Source of the DNA: a bacterium
Lineage (GTDB): Bacteria; Patescibacteriota; Gracilibacteria; JAHISY01
DNA: 64,000 nt
Assembly (NCBI GenBank): GCA_021779375.1
Contig: JAJYAT010000003.1
Span: 62,001-126,000, forward strand
Reading direction: 5' to 3'
This document shows, in pieces, positions 51,568 through 59,641 of this stretch. Numbering within the stretch: the stretch's first letter is position 1; each line of letters opens with the position of its first letter. The notes beneath the pieces are model-generated. The model worked only from the letters and a program-made list of their open reading frames with translations. It was not told the origin of the DNA and did no database searches. The translations under genes were made by a program, and so were the position numbers.

Positions 51568-54500
51568 ATGGAAAATTCTCAAAAAGCCTCAATTTTGAGG
51601 CGGATTCGGATGCGAATCCAAAATCACGGTAACGGCAGATGGAAAACTTGGCTCGGACTTTCCGCCGGTTTGCTCGTCGTCGTGTGGTTCCTGCGCGTGT
51701 GGATTGTCCTTTTCATTTTGCAGGTCGCACAGTTTGTGCTTTCGCCGATTTTGCCGAGCATCGATGACGTCAACGCACTTTTCGCGAGTCAGTCCACAAT
51801 CATTTACGACCGCGAAGGCGGTGAGCTTTACACGATTCATGGCGACGAAAATCGCTTCGAGATTCCTTACGAAAAAATTCCGGACACAGTGAAGGTTGCG
51901 ACGGTCGTCGCAGAGGACGACAAGTTTTTTTCGCATCCCGGTTTCGACGTCGACGGCATCATTCGCGCAGTGCTGAGTGAGTTGGGTGTCGGTCACTTCA
52001 TAGGCGGCGGTTCGACGATTACACAGCAATTCGTCAAAAACGCCTATCTTTCTCCCGAAAAAACTTACTGGCGCAAACTCCAGGAATTGATGCTTGCGCT
52101 CAAATTGGAAAATAAATTTTCGAAAGAAGAAATCCTCGCGATGTATCTGAATCGCATTCCGTATGGTAATAATGCCTACGGCATTCAGGCGGCAGCGCAA
52201 ACTTTTTTCAATAAAAACGCGGAGGAACTGACTTTAGCCGAGGCGGCGGTGCTCGCTGGCTTGCCACAGGCACCGAGTCGCTATTCACCGTACGGACAAG
52301 ATCGCGAGCTTTTGATGGGCAGTTGCGCCAAGCCGCCAGTTCCGGCTGGTCCGGAAGATTTGGTCGCGGTCGAAGATCCCAAAACTGCCGATTCCAAAAC
52401 TAAAAACTCAAAAAGTACCGACTCGAAGGACGCGACAGAAAGCACGTCGGCTGAGTCGCAGCTCGTTTCGGCCTGCACTTCGATTGACGATCCGGCCTAC
52501 ACGCCCGGTCGCAAAGATTACGTTTTGAATCGTCTGCTCAGTCTCAATTATATTTCCAAAGATGAATTCGCGCAGGCCTGGCGGGAATCCAACAATTTGA
52601 AATTTCAGTCTTACCACGAGTCGATTCGCGCGCCGCACTTCGTTTTTTACGTGCGTGATTTGCTTGAGGAAAAATACGGTCGGGATGTGGTCGAGCGTGG
52701 TGGATTGCGAGTTTTCACGACACTCGACCCGAAGCTCCAAAGCAAGGCCGAGGAGCTAGTCGCGGCCCAATTTCCGCAGAAGCAAAATGAAGATGGCACC
52801 GCAACTTGGGGTGTGAATCGCTTCGATGCGACGAATGCTTCGCTGCTCGCGGTCGACAATCCGACCGGACAGATTCTCGCCATGGTCGGCAGTCGCGATT
52901 ATTTCGAGACGGTCGGGGAAGACGGCAAAGGCAATGACGGCGCGACCAATCTGACGACGCGTCCGCGCCAGCCCGGATCAAGTTTCAAACCATTCGTCTA
53001 TGCGACGGGACTCAAGCAGGGCTACGCTCCGGCTTCGGTTTTTTGGGATGTCGAAACCAATTTCGGTCGGGGGACGGATGAATACACGCCCAAAAATTAC
53101 GACGGAACTTTCCTCGGTCCGATTTCCATGCGGCGTGCACTGGGTGGTTCGCGTAACATTCCGGCGGTGAAAATGGCGATCTTGGCAGGCGAATTGCCAA
53201 TCGTTCAGACAGCTCACGATCTGGGTCTGACGAGCGTGAAATCCGACGAACGCTACGGTCCGACCATCGGACTTGGTGCGCCGGAAGTTCCGATGCTCGA
53301 GATGGTCCAGGGTTATTCCGTTTTTGCGAATGGCGGCTATGCCGTTCCGCCGACGCCGATTCTCAAAATTACCGACGCGCGCGGCAATCTGATTGACGAA
53401 TTCGCTGACCCGAAAAAAGAACTCGTGCTTGATCCGGGCATCGCCTATCTGATGACCAATATGCTTTCCGATCCGAGCTCGCGACCGAGCACTTGGAATT
53501 CCTACCTCACCCTGCCTGGTCGACCGGTCGCTGCCAAGACGGGTACGGCAAACAAAAAGATTTCCGAAAAATCGATTCTGCCGGGTGATGTGTGGACGAT
53601 TGGCTACACGCCCCAGATGACCGTCGCGACTTGGATGGGTAATAACGACGGCACGCCGATGAATATGAGTGGCGGCGGATTCGCCTCGGCCGGTCCGATT
53701 TGGATGGGCTTCATGAAAGCGGCGCATGAAGGTCTACCAGTCAAAAATTTCCCAATTCCAGAGGGCATCGTGCAGCGTAGCGTCTCGCGACTGACTGGCA
53801 AATTAGCTTCGTCTTCGACGCCGATTGATCAGATTACGACGGATATTTTCATCGATACAGCCACGCCGCTCGAGGTCGATGATTCTTTCATGGAAATTGC
53901 CGTTGATCGTGTGAGTGGCAAATTGCCGAGCGCGCTGACACCGGAGTCGGCGATTGAAATGCGCAAATTCGAAAATCTACACTCGGAGCGACCCTACGAT
54001 CCGGATTGGGAAAATCCAGTGCAGGCTTGGGTAAAAGCAGTTTATGGCGCAGATTCCGCGATTGCGCTGCCGCCGACCGAAACTGACGACGTCCATACGG
54101 CTGCGACTGCGAAGCTTGCGCCGACAGTCACGATTGTCTCGCCGGTGTCCGGCTCGACCGTCCAAAAATCGACGATTGGCATCTGGGTCGATGTCACTGC
54201 GCCCAATGATGTCGAAAAAGTCGAGTACTACCGCGACGACGAATTGGTCGTGACAGCGACGACGGCACCATGGAAAGGTGTGATTCCAATTCCTAAAAAA
54301 TTAAACGACGGAGATCATGTGAAGATTACTGCCAAGGTTTTTGACAAGCTCTATTATTCCAGCACTTCGACTGTCGATGTTATTGTCGGTGAAGATACGC
54401 AAATGCCGACTGTCCACATCACAGCGCCGACTGCGAATTCTGAGGTTGCACGCGGCACGACCTTGCTCGCGAGTGCGGAGGCTTTCGATGCTGGTGGCGA

Positions 54501-54996
54501 TATCGCGAAAGTTGATTTTTATCTCGACGGTTCGAAAATTTCCGAAATCGAATATCCGCCCTTTGAAGTGCCGATTGTGCTGGATTCGAACACGCGACTT
54601 GGTAGTCACACTTTGCTTGTCGACACGACCGACACGACCGGACGCTCTGTGAGTGAGTCAGTCAATTTCACGGTCACAGAAGGCGGAGCTGATGCTGAGG
54701 GCTCCACCATTATTTCCCCGGTCAATGGTGCGACGATTTCCGTGCAAAAAAACTCCATTGACGTGATTGCCCAGATCAACAGCGCGAATTTCACGCCGGC
54801 TGAGGTTGACTTCATCGCGCGCAATCTCGCGAGCGGCGAGCGTACGACCTTCGCGACGGTCACCAGCCCGAGCACGCCGACCCTCACAGCGACGTGGTCG
54901 GATTTGGCGGTGGGCAAGTATGAAATTTATTTCAAAGCGCGTGACGCGAGCGGCAAATCGATTATTTCCGGTCGCAACACTGTCGAGATAAAATAA
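51568..54996 (+). CDS. class A penicillin-binding protein with C-terminal Ig-like domains
   Basis: This bifunctional enzyme polymerises lipid II and cross-links the strands. The 1142-residue product has one N-terminal anchor (SAGLLVVVWFLRVWIVLFIL), a GT51 domain (AEDDKFFSHPGFDVDGI near 115, GGSTITQQFVKN, YLNRIPYGNNAYGIQ), a serine transpeptidase with PGSSFKPFVYA (SxxK, near 470), SRN in GGSRNIPAV, and AAKTGTANK (KTGT, near 655). Between the two domains lies a Ser/Lys/Asp-rich insert flanked by cysteines (about 250-310). Residues from about 850 form three Ig-like repeats (VTIVSPVSGSTV, VHITAPTANSEV, TIISPVNGATI), probably wall-binding spacers. Usual PBP1A length is 650-900. Confidence 0.94.
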   Translation: MENSQKASILRRIRMRIQNHGNGRWKTWLGLSAGLLVVVWFLRVWIVLFILQVAQFVLSPILPSIDDVNALFASQSTIIYDREGGELYTIHGDENRFEIPYEKIPDTVKVATVVAEDDKFFSHPGFDVDGIIRAVLSELGVGHFIGGGSTITQQFVKNAYLSPEKTYWRKLQELMLALKLENKFSKEEILAMYLNRIPYGNNAYGIQAAAQTFFNKNAEELTLAEAAVLAGLPQAPSRYSPYGQDRELLMGSCAKPPVPAGPEDLVAVEDPKTADSKTKNSKSTDSKDATESTSAESQLVSACTSIDDPAYTPGRKDYVLNRLLSLNYISKDEFAQAWRESNNLKFQSYHESIRAPHFVFYVRDLLEEKYGRDVVERGGLRVFTTLDPKLQSKAEELVAAQFPQKQNEDGTATWGVNRFDATNASLLAVDNPTGQILAMVGSRDYFETVGEDGKGNDGATNLTTRPRQPGSSFKPFVYATGLKQGYAPASVFWDVETNFGRGTDEYTPKNYDGTFLGPISMRRALGGSRNIPAVKMAILAGELPIVQTAHDLGLTSVKSDERYGPTIGLGAPEVPMLEMVQGYSVFANGGYAVPPTPILKITDARGNLIDEFADPKKELVLDPGIAYLMTNMLSDPSSRPSTWNSYLTLPGRPVAAKTGTANKKISEKSILPGDVWTIGYTPQMTVATWMGNNDGTPMNMSGGGFASAGPIWMGFMKAAHEGLPVKNFPIPEGIVQRSVSRLTGKLASSSTPIDQITTDIFIDTATPLEVDDSFMEIAVDRVSGKLPSALTPESAIEMRKFENLHSERPYDPDWENPVQAWVKAVYGADSAIALPPTETDDVHTAATAKLAPTVTIVSPVSGSTVQKSTIGIWVDVTAPNDVEKVEYYRDDELVVTATTAPWKGVIPIPKKLNDGDHVKITAKVFDKLYYSSTSTVDVIVGEDTQMPTVHITAPTANSEVARGTTLLASAEAFDAGGDIAKVDFYLDGSKISEIEYPPFEVPIVLDSNTRLGSHTLLVDTTDTTGRSVSESVNFTVTEGGADAEGSTIISPVNGATISVQKNSIDVIAQINSANFTPAEVDFIARNLASGERTTFATVTSPSTPTLTATWSDLAVGKYEIYFKARDASGKSIISGRNTVEIK

Positions 54997-55018
54997 ATCA
55001 TTTTCCGAGAATTTCTGC

Positions 55019-55024
55019 TAAAAT
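55019..55024 (+). promoter_or_regulatory. -10 box (TAAAAT), nadM
   Basis: TAAAAT 22 nt before ATG 55047; longer-spacing class. Confidence 0.45.
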
Positions 55025-55046
55025 CGGACTCCAGAAAACTATTTTT

Positions 55047-55610
55047 ATGCCACCAAAAAAAGTTAAACGCGTCGCTTTCATCGGTCGCTTTCAGCCTTTT
55101 CATCGCGGTCATCTTTCCGTGATTCAGGACCTGCTGCCGAAATTCGACCAGGTTCTGGTCGTGGTCGGATCGAGTGACAAATTCCGCACGCTCGACAATC
55201 CTTTCACAGTCGGCGAGCGTCACGCGATGGTCAAGGAGACGCTGGAGTCGCTCGGCGTGAAGTCGGAACAATTCAAAGTCGTGCCGCTGCCAGATATCGA
55301 CGACGATGAAAAATGGGTGAAGCACGTTATCAAAACTTGCCCTGATTTCGAGGCGGTCGCGATTACCGACAATCCACGTGTCGAGAAGCTTTTCCGCAAA
55401 GACGGCAAAAAGAAAATTATCAAACCGAAAAAGAAGTACGCCATTTCGGCGACGATTGTTCGCGAGGAAATCAAAAAAGGTTCAGACCTGCAAAAATATC
55501 TGCCGCAGCCTGTGATTTCCTTCCTCCAAAAAATCGGGGCGACGCGTAAAATTATGGACATCGAAGAAGAGGCTTTGGCGGCGGAAAGCGAAGGATGCGC
55601 GGAGGAATAA
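55047..55610 (+). CDS. nadM: nicotinamide-nucleotide adenylyltransferase, archaeal NadM type
   Basis: The enzyme makes NAD from NMN and ATP. The 187-residue product has AFIGRFQPFHRGHLSVI (HxGH motif near residue 20), VVVGSSDKFRTLDNPFTVGERHAM, VPLPDIDDDEKWVKHV and YAISATIVREEIKKG (ISxTxxR motif). GRFQPFHxGH and the DI/D-W pattern are those of archaeal NadM rather than bacterial NadD. A lysine-rich stretch (KKKIIKPKKKY) replaces part of the usual loop. It is followed by a 28-bp palindrome. Confidence 0.88.
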   Translation: MPPKKVKRVAFIGRFQPFHRGHLSVIQDLLPKFDQVLVVVGSSDKFRTLDNPFTVGERHAMVKETLESLGVKSEQFKVVPLPDIDDDEKWVKHVIKTCPDFEAVAITDNPRVEKLFRKDGKKKIIKPKKKYAISATIVREEIKKGSDLQKYLPQPVISFLQKIGATRKIMDIEEEALAAESEGCAEE

Positions 55611-55621
55611 TTTCTGACTCA

Positions 55622-55649
55622 GTAGAAACGTTGCATGCAACGTTTCTAC
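55622..55649. repeat. 28-bp perfect palindrome (GTAGAAACG type)
   Basis: GTAGAAACGTTGCA followed by its exact reverse complement, then GTTTTTC. It lies between the ends of nadM and metY and could serve as a terminator for nadM. Confidence 0.9.
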
Positions 55650-55669
55650 GTTTTTCGGTTTCTATATTT

Positions 55670-56935
55670 TCAGCACTTCTTCAGAGCCTGCTCGAAATCA
55701 TCTCTGATGTCTTCGATGTGCTCGAGTCCGACAGAGACGCGAATCGTTTCTTCACTCACGCCAGCGGCGGCGAGTGCTGCTTTCGAAAGCTGCGAGTGTG
55801 AAGTCGAGGCGGGATGTAGGACGAGTGTCTTCGCGTCGCCGACATTCGCGAGGTGACTCGCGAGCTTGACCGACTCAATGAATTTTTTGCCGGCTGTGCG
55901 CCCTTTTTTCAAACCAAAAGTGAAGACTGAACCGAAACCGCCTTCGAAATATTTCAGCGCGTTTTCATTGAAAGGATGAGTCGGTAGTCCGACGAAATTA
56001 ACCCAGGCGACTTTGGGATGGTCGACCAGGAATCGCGCGAGTGCGTTGGCATTCTCCGAATGCTTGCGAATACGCAGTCCGAGCGTTTCGAGTCCGAGCA
56101 AAAATTGCCAAGAGTTGAAAGGCGAGAGGCAAGCGCCGAGATTGCGCAGACCGTCGACGCGCGCTTTCGTCGTGAAAGCCACTTTGCCGAGACTGGCGAA
56201 TTGCAGATCATGGTAGCTCGGGTCTTTTTGTGCGAAGAGCGGATTAACTCTCCAATCGAAATTACCACCGTCGACGACGATGCCCCCGATCGAAGTGCCG
56301 TGTCCGCCGATCCATTTCGTGAGTGAGTGAATGACGATGTTTGCACCGAATTCAATCGGTCGGCACAGCACCGGTGCGAAAGTATTGTCGACGATGACCG
56401 GCACTTTGAATTTCTTCGCGACTTTGGCGATCTCCGCGAAGTCGAGAACTTCGCCGGCAGGGTTGCCGATTGTCTCGAAATAAACTGCGCGCGTATTCCG
56501 CCGAATTAATTTTTCCAATTTTGCTGCAGAGAGCTTCTCGACGAATTCGACCTCGATGCCGAAGCGCGGCAAAGTGTGGCGGAACAAAGTTTCCGTGCCG
56601 CCGTAGAGTGCGGTCGAGGAAATAATGTGGTCGCCTTTTTGCGTCAAAGTTAAAATTGCCAAAGAAATTGCTGCCATGCCACTCGCGGTCGCGACTGCGG
56701 CTGATCCGCCTTCGAGCGCGGCGATGCGTTCCTCGAGCACGGCAGTCGTCGGGTTGCCCATGCGTGTGTAGATATTGCCGGCTTTTTTCAGCGCGAAAAG
56801 ATCGGCGGCTTCTTTGGTCGAGCCGAAGTCGAAACTCGCAGTTTGGTAAATCGGCGTCGCGCAAGCATTCGCCGCATTTTTGGCGCGGCCAGCGTGAATC
56901 GCGAGCGTCTCGGGATGTAATTTTTTTGAAGTCAT
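55670..56935 (-). CDS. metY: O-acetylhomoserine sulfhydrylase (aminocarboxypropyltransferase)
   Basis: MetY makes homocysteine (or methionine with methanethiol) from O-acylhomoserine, with PLP. The 421-residue product has LHPETLAIHAG, YTRMGNPTTAVLEERIAALEGG, SGMAAISLAILTL, the PLP-lysine motif VIHSLTKWIGGHGTSIGG near residue 208, and HPASTSHSQLS near 370. Length and the HP(A)STxHxQL end fit MetY rather than MetB. It lies 15 bases after metA, so metA-metY is an operon under the attenuator at 57900-58014. Confidence 0.93.
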   Translation of the reverse strand: MTSKKLHPETLAIHAGRAKNAANACATPIYQTASFDFGSTKEAADLFALKKAGNIYTRMGNPTTAVLEERIAALEGGSAAVATASGMAAISLAILTLTQKGDHIISSTALYGGTETLFRHTLPRFGIEVEFVEKLSAAKLEKLIRRNTRAVYFETIGNPAGEVLDFAEIAKVAKKFKVPVIVDNTFAPVLCRPIEFGANIVIHSLTKWIGGHGTSIGGIVVDGGNFDWRVNPLFAQKDPSYHDLQFASLGKVAFTTKARVDGLRNLGACLSPFNSWQFLLGLETLGLRIRKHSENANALARFLVDHPKVAWVNFVGLPTHPFNENALKYFEGGFGSVFTFGLKKGRTAGKKFIESVKLASHLANVGDAKTLVLHPASTSHSQLSKAALAAAGVSEETIRVSVGLEHIEDIRDDFEQALKKC

Positions 56936-56950
56936 GAGCGGGGAGTTAAA

Positions 56951-57856
56951 TTAAAGTTTTTCGAGATCGAATGGTGTTTCCTGATAAACATAATAATTCA
57001 GCCAGTTCGAGAAAAGCAGCGTGGCATGCGCGCGCCAGCGCATTTGCGGCTGACCTTTTTCGTCGAAGTAATTCTCCGGCTCGGGGAAATTCGGATCTTT
57101 GGCGCGGTCGCGCTCGAATTCCGCCTGCAAAGTTTCGCGGTCGTATTCGGCGTGATTAAACGCGAAAATCTGGCGCAGCTTTTTGTTGCGCACGAGGTAA
57201 ATGCCAGCGTCTTTCGCGTCAGCGAGAATTTCGAGATCCTTCACTTTGCGTAGATCGACTTCGCGCGTTTCCGTATGGCGCGAGACCGGCACCCAAAAAT
57301 TCTCATCAAAACCGCGCAAGAGAATCGCATTTTTTTTGCGCGCTTTGTGCAAGAAGACGCCAAATTTTTTGCGTGGCAGTTTGTGTTTCGGGATTTTATA
57401 AAAATGCTGCAACGCCGCCTGTGCACCCCAGCAAATGAAAAGGCTCGAATAAACATTCGTCAGGCTCCAGTCCAAAATCCGCTTCAACTCGTCCCAGTAT
57501 TTCACCTCCTTCCAATCGAGCTGCTCGACTGGTGCACCCGTCACGATTAGTCCATCGAATTTGCGCGTCTTTACGCCTTCGAAAGTCTGGTAAAAATTGA
57601 CGAGGTGTTTTTCAGAAATATTTTTCGGACGATAGCTTTCCGTCGTGAGAAAAGTGAGATTGACCTGCAGTGGCGAATTGCCGAGCAGGCGCGCGAGCTG
57701 GGTCTCGGTCTCGATTTTGGTCGGCATGAGATTTAGTACGGCAATCTCGAGCGGACGAATGTCCTGCTTCGCCGCGCGTTTTTCTGGCATGACGAAAATA
57801 TTCTCGCGCTCGAGTAATTTCTTGGCGGGGAGTTGGTTGGGAATTTTGATTGGCAT
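56951..57856 (-). CDS. metA: homoserine O-acyltransferase (MetA family)
   Basis: MetA transfers an acetyl or succinyl group from CoA to homoserine. The 301-residue product (start ATG 57856, MPIKIPNQLPAKKLL) shows IAVLNLMPTKIETETQLARLLGN, FDGLIVTGAPVEQLDWKEVKYWDEL, the catalytic SLFICWGAQAALQHFY (Cys near residue 142), KKFGVFLHK, SRHTETR with the catalytic His region, and FNHAEYDRETL. MetY downstream suggests acetylation. The frame extends to 57949, but that part is the attenuator leader. No ribosome-binding site is seen at the ATG. Confidence 0.94.
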   Translation of the reverse strand: MPIKIPNQLPAKKLLERENIFVMPEKRAAKQDIRPLEIAVLNLMPTKIETETQLARLLGNSPLQVNLTFLTTESYRPKNISEKHLVNFYQTFEGVKTRKFDGLIVTGAPVEQLDWKEVKYWDELKRILDWSLTNVYSSLFICWGAQAALQHFYKIPKHKLPRKKFGVFLHKARKKNAILLRGFDENFWVPVSRHTETREVDLRKVKDLEILADAKDAGIYLVRNKKLRQIFAFNHAEYDRETLQAEFERDRAKDPNFPEPENYFDEKGQPQMRWRAHATLLFSNWLNYYVYQETPFDLEKL

Positions 57857-57899
57857 TTTGTAGTTGGTGGTTAGTAGTTTAGAGCTTTTAAAATTTTTT

Positions 57900-57925
57900 A
57901 AAAAAACCTCTCCGGGAGAGGTTGC
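57900..57925 (-). terminator. terminator arm of the metA attenuator (regions 3:4)
   Basis: Minus strand AACCTCTCC (57923-57915), one loop base, GGAGAGGTT (57913-57905), then a run of U to 57900. It lies 44 bases before the metA start, so it would end transcription before the gene. Confidence 0.85.
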
Positions 57926-57969
57926 CAGTTTTCCGCGCGCAAAAAGCAACCTCTCAGTTAGAGAGTTGC
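57905..57969 (-). promoter_or_regulatory. methionine transcription attenuator
   Basis: Four segments on the minus strand: region 1 GCAACTCTC (57969-57961), region 2 GAGAGGTTGC (57955-57946), region 3 GCAACCTCTCC (57925-57915), region 4 GGAGAGGTT (57913-57905). Regions 1:2 pair with a bulged G; 2:3 are exact complements over ten bases; 3:4 form the terminator. Region 1 lies inside the leader peptide gene right behind two Met codons, and the leader stop codon lies in the 1:2 loop. This is the layout of ribosome-mediated attenuation. Confidence 0.85.
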
Positions 57970-58001
57970 ATCATTTCGGCTGCGCAGTAGGAGTTTTTCA
58001 T
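57954..58001 (-). CDS. metA leader peptide
   Basis: A 15-codon frame, MKNSYCAAEMMQLSN, starting at ATG 58001 and ending at TGA 57956-57954. It starts 7 nt after TATAAT, like the leaderless genes of this window, so the ribosome could load at the mRNA 5' end. Codons 10 and 11 are both Met; codon 6 is Cys. If Met-tRNA is scarce the ribosome would stall on the Met pair and cover region 1 of the attenuator. Confidence 0.75.
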   Translation of the reverse strand: MKNSYCAAEMMQLSN

Positions 58002-58008
58002 CGAGGGA

Positions 58009-58036
58009 ATTATAGATTCTCTCTAGTTAAATGCAA
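58009..58036 (-). promoter_or_regulatory. metA leader promoter
   Basis: TATAAT (58014-58009) with TTGCAT (58036-58031) 16 nt upstream. Transcription would start at or beside the leader peptide ATG. Confidence 0.65.
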
Positions 58037-58082
58037 GTTGGAATTTCTTGGGCCGGTGAGTTGTCCAACCTTCAATCAAACT

Positions 58083-58439
58083 TCAACTACATCCAAGTGC
58101 TCTCCAATTATCTTCAACTACGTCCAAGTGTTGAGGATAATTTCGGGAGACAAAACTGCGAAAATCTGACTGATATGCCCGTCCAATTCGATTGCGTAAA
58201 TCATCTACTAAATGACAAGTCTCAGGAAAAAGGTCTTCGATTAATACCAAAGAGCCAATTGCACCTATTAGCTCTCCTTTTGGTAATTTGCCTTTATCAC
58301 AAATAATGTTAAACGGAAAAACATCGAATTTTATGCCCAAACGTTTTTCTCCATTTTCCACAGACTTCACTAGTCTTTTAGCCTGCGCACTAACCTCTAC
58401 GTGCTCATATTCCGAGAAATCGATTATTTCGCTCCCCAT
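58083..58439 (-). CDS. hypothetical protein, AT-rich
   Basis: I do not recognise this 118-residue protein. It starts MGSEIIDFSEYEHVEVSAQ and has a hydrophobic middle (GELIGAIGSLVLIEDLF) that is probably buried rather than membrane-spanning, and an acidic C-terminal part. AT-rich codon use unlike rmuC and metA. It lies upstream of the metA promoter on the same strand without visible terminator. Confidence 0.5.
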   Translation of the reverse strand: MGSEIIDFSEYEHVEVSAQAKRLVKSVENGEKRLGIKFDVFPFNIICDKGKLPKGELIGAIGSLVLIEDLFPETCHLVDDLRNRIGRAYQSDFRSFVSRNYPQHLDVVEDNWRALGCS

Positions 58440-58525
58440 CTTTAGATGGTTAAAAAATGATTAACCCTTTAATCTGAATTTAATCTTAACAAGTTTTACA
58501 AATCTTGCAAGTCTTTTTAGCGTGT

Positions 58526-58531
58526 TAAAAT
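58526..58531 (+). promoter_or_regulatory. -10 box (TAAAAT), rmuC
   Basis: TAAAAT 6 nt before ATG 58538; implies a leaderless transcript. Confidence 0.6.
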
Positions 58532-58537
58532 CCAAGA

Positions 58538-59632
58538 ATGGAAATCTATCTTCTTGCCGGTGCGATTTTGCTGGCTTTCGCTGCTTTGGCTTTTTTCGTC
58601 TCCAAAAAATTTGCGGAGCTCGCGAAGCCGAGCGAGGACAATGCGCAAAAATTGATGCTCGACGTGATTGAAAATTTGCGCAAAGAAATTCATCACCAGA
58701 CGGGCGAGACGCAGAAGACGACTTTGCAAACGCTCGATTTGCTCGAAAAGAAATTCGCGAATCTAAATGACTCGGTCGATCAAAAATTAACCGACAACAC
58801 GAAGAAGCTCGACGCGCGGCTCGACGGTGCGGCGCGCGAAATCGCCAAAGTCTCGGGTGAGCTCGGCAAGATGGCGGAGATTCGCGGCTCGGTCGAATCC
58901 CTGACGAACTTCCTCAAGCATTCCAAACGCCGTGGCAATCTCGGTGAGGAAGGACTGAAAGAAATGCTGGCGGAGGCACTGCCGCGCGAGAAGTGGAAGC
59001 TCCAATTCGCGTTCGCGGGCGGGGAAGCAGTCGACGCGATTATCGAGACCAAGAACGGCAACATTCCAGTCGACTCCAAATTTCCGCTCGAGAATTTCGA
59101 GAAAATGCGCACGGCGGCGGACGAAAAAATCGCCGAGACTTTTCGCCGGGAATTCGCGAAAGACTGCAAAAAACACATCGACGCGATTGCGAAGAAATAC
59201 ATTCGACCGGAGGAAGGCACGACGGACTTCGCGGTGCTTTATTTGCCGGCGGAGTCGATTTACAACGAGGCGAGCGAAAATTCTGAAATCTCGCGTTACG
59301 CCCGCGCCAAAAATATTCAGCTCGTTTCGCCGAATTCATTTTTCTATTTCTTGCGCGTTGTCCTGATCGCTTTTCAGTCCGAGAAATTTGAAGAGAACGC
59401 CAAGAAAGTTTTGGCGCTAATCGCGGGGGTCAAGACTGAGGCGGGGAAATTTGGCGCGAATCTCGAGCTCACCGCCAAGCATCTGAATAATGCCAAGAAA
59501 AATATGGACGACACAGTTTCGAGTTACCAGCGCCTGGAAAGCAAAATCGAGCGCGTCGGGGAATACTCGGACGCGGTGCCGCTGGCGGAGGTGGCGGAAG
59601 AGGAGATTGAGGTGGAGTTGCCGCTGGAATAA
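58538..59632 (+). CDS. rmuC: RmuC-family DNA recombination protein
   Basis: RmuC proteins limit DNA inversions at short inverted repeats and contain a PD-(D/E)XK-like core. The 364-residue product has an N-terminal membrane anchor (YLLAGAILLAFAALAFFV), a coiled coil (about residues 25-120), and the core GNLGEEGLKEMLAEALP, AVDAIIETKNGNIPVDSKFPLENFEKM near 165-190, TTDFAVLYLPAESIYNEA, and LVSPNSFFYFLRVVLIAFQ. Length is a little short for the family. Palindromic repeats and a RAYT gene directly follow it. Confidence 0.92.
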   Translation: MEIYLLAGAILLAFAALAFFVSKKFAELAKPSEDNAQKLMLDVIENLRKEIHHQTGETQKTTLQTLDLLEKKFANLNDSVDQKLTDNTKKLDARLDGAAREIAKVSGELGKMAEIRGSVESLTNFLKHSKRRGNLGEEGLKEMLAEALPREKWKLQFAFAGGEAVDAIIETKNGNIPVDSKFPLENFEKMRTAADEKIAETFRREFAKDCKKHIDAIAKKYIRPEEGTTDFAVLYLPAESIYNEASENSEISRYARAKNIQLVSPNSFFYFLRVVLIAFQSEKFEENAKKVLALIAGVKTEAGKFGANLELTAKHLNNAKKNMDDTVSSYQRLESKIERVGEYSDAVPLAEVAEEEIEVELPLE

Positions 59633-59641
59633 GTTATTGAA

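Noticed and set aside
57900-58036. SAM-I or other SAM riboswitch upstream of metA
   Set aside because: The region from promoter to terminator is only about 110 bases, holds no multi-helix junction, and none of the SAM-I core sequences were seen; a leader frame with Met codons and a 1:2/2:3/3:4 set explains it better.
58031-58306. Plus-strand 91-residue frame over the metA leader
   Set aside because: Antisense to the 58083-58439 gene and the attenuator, no motif, no promoter.
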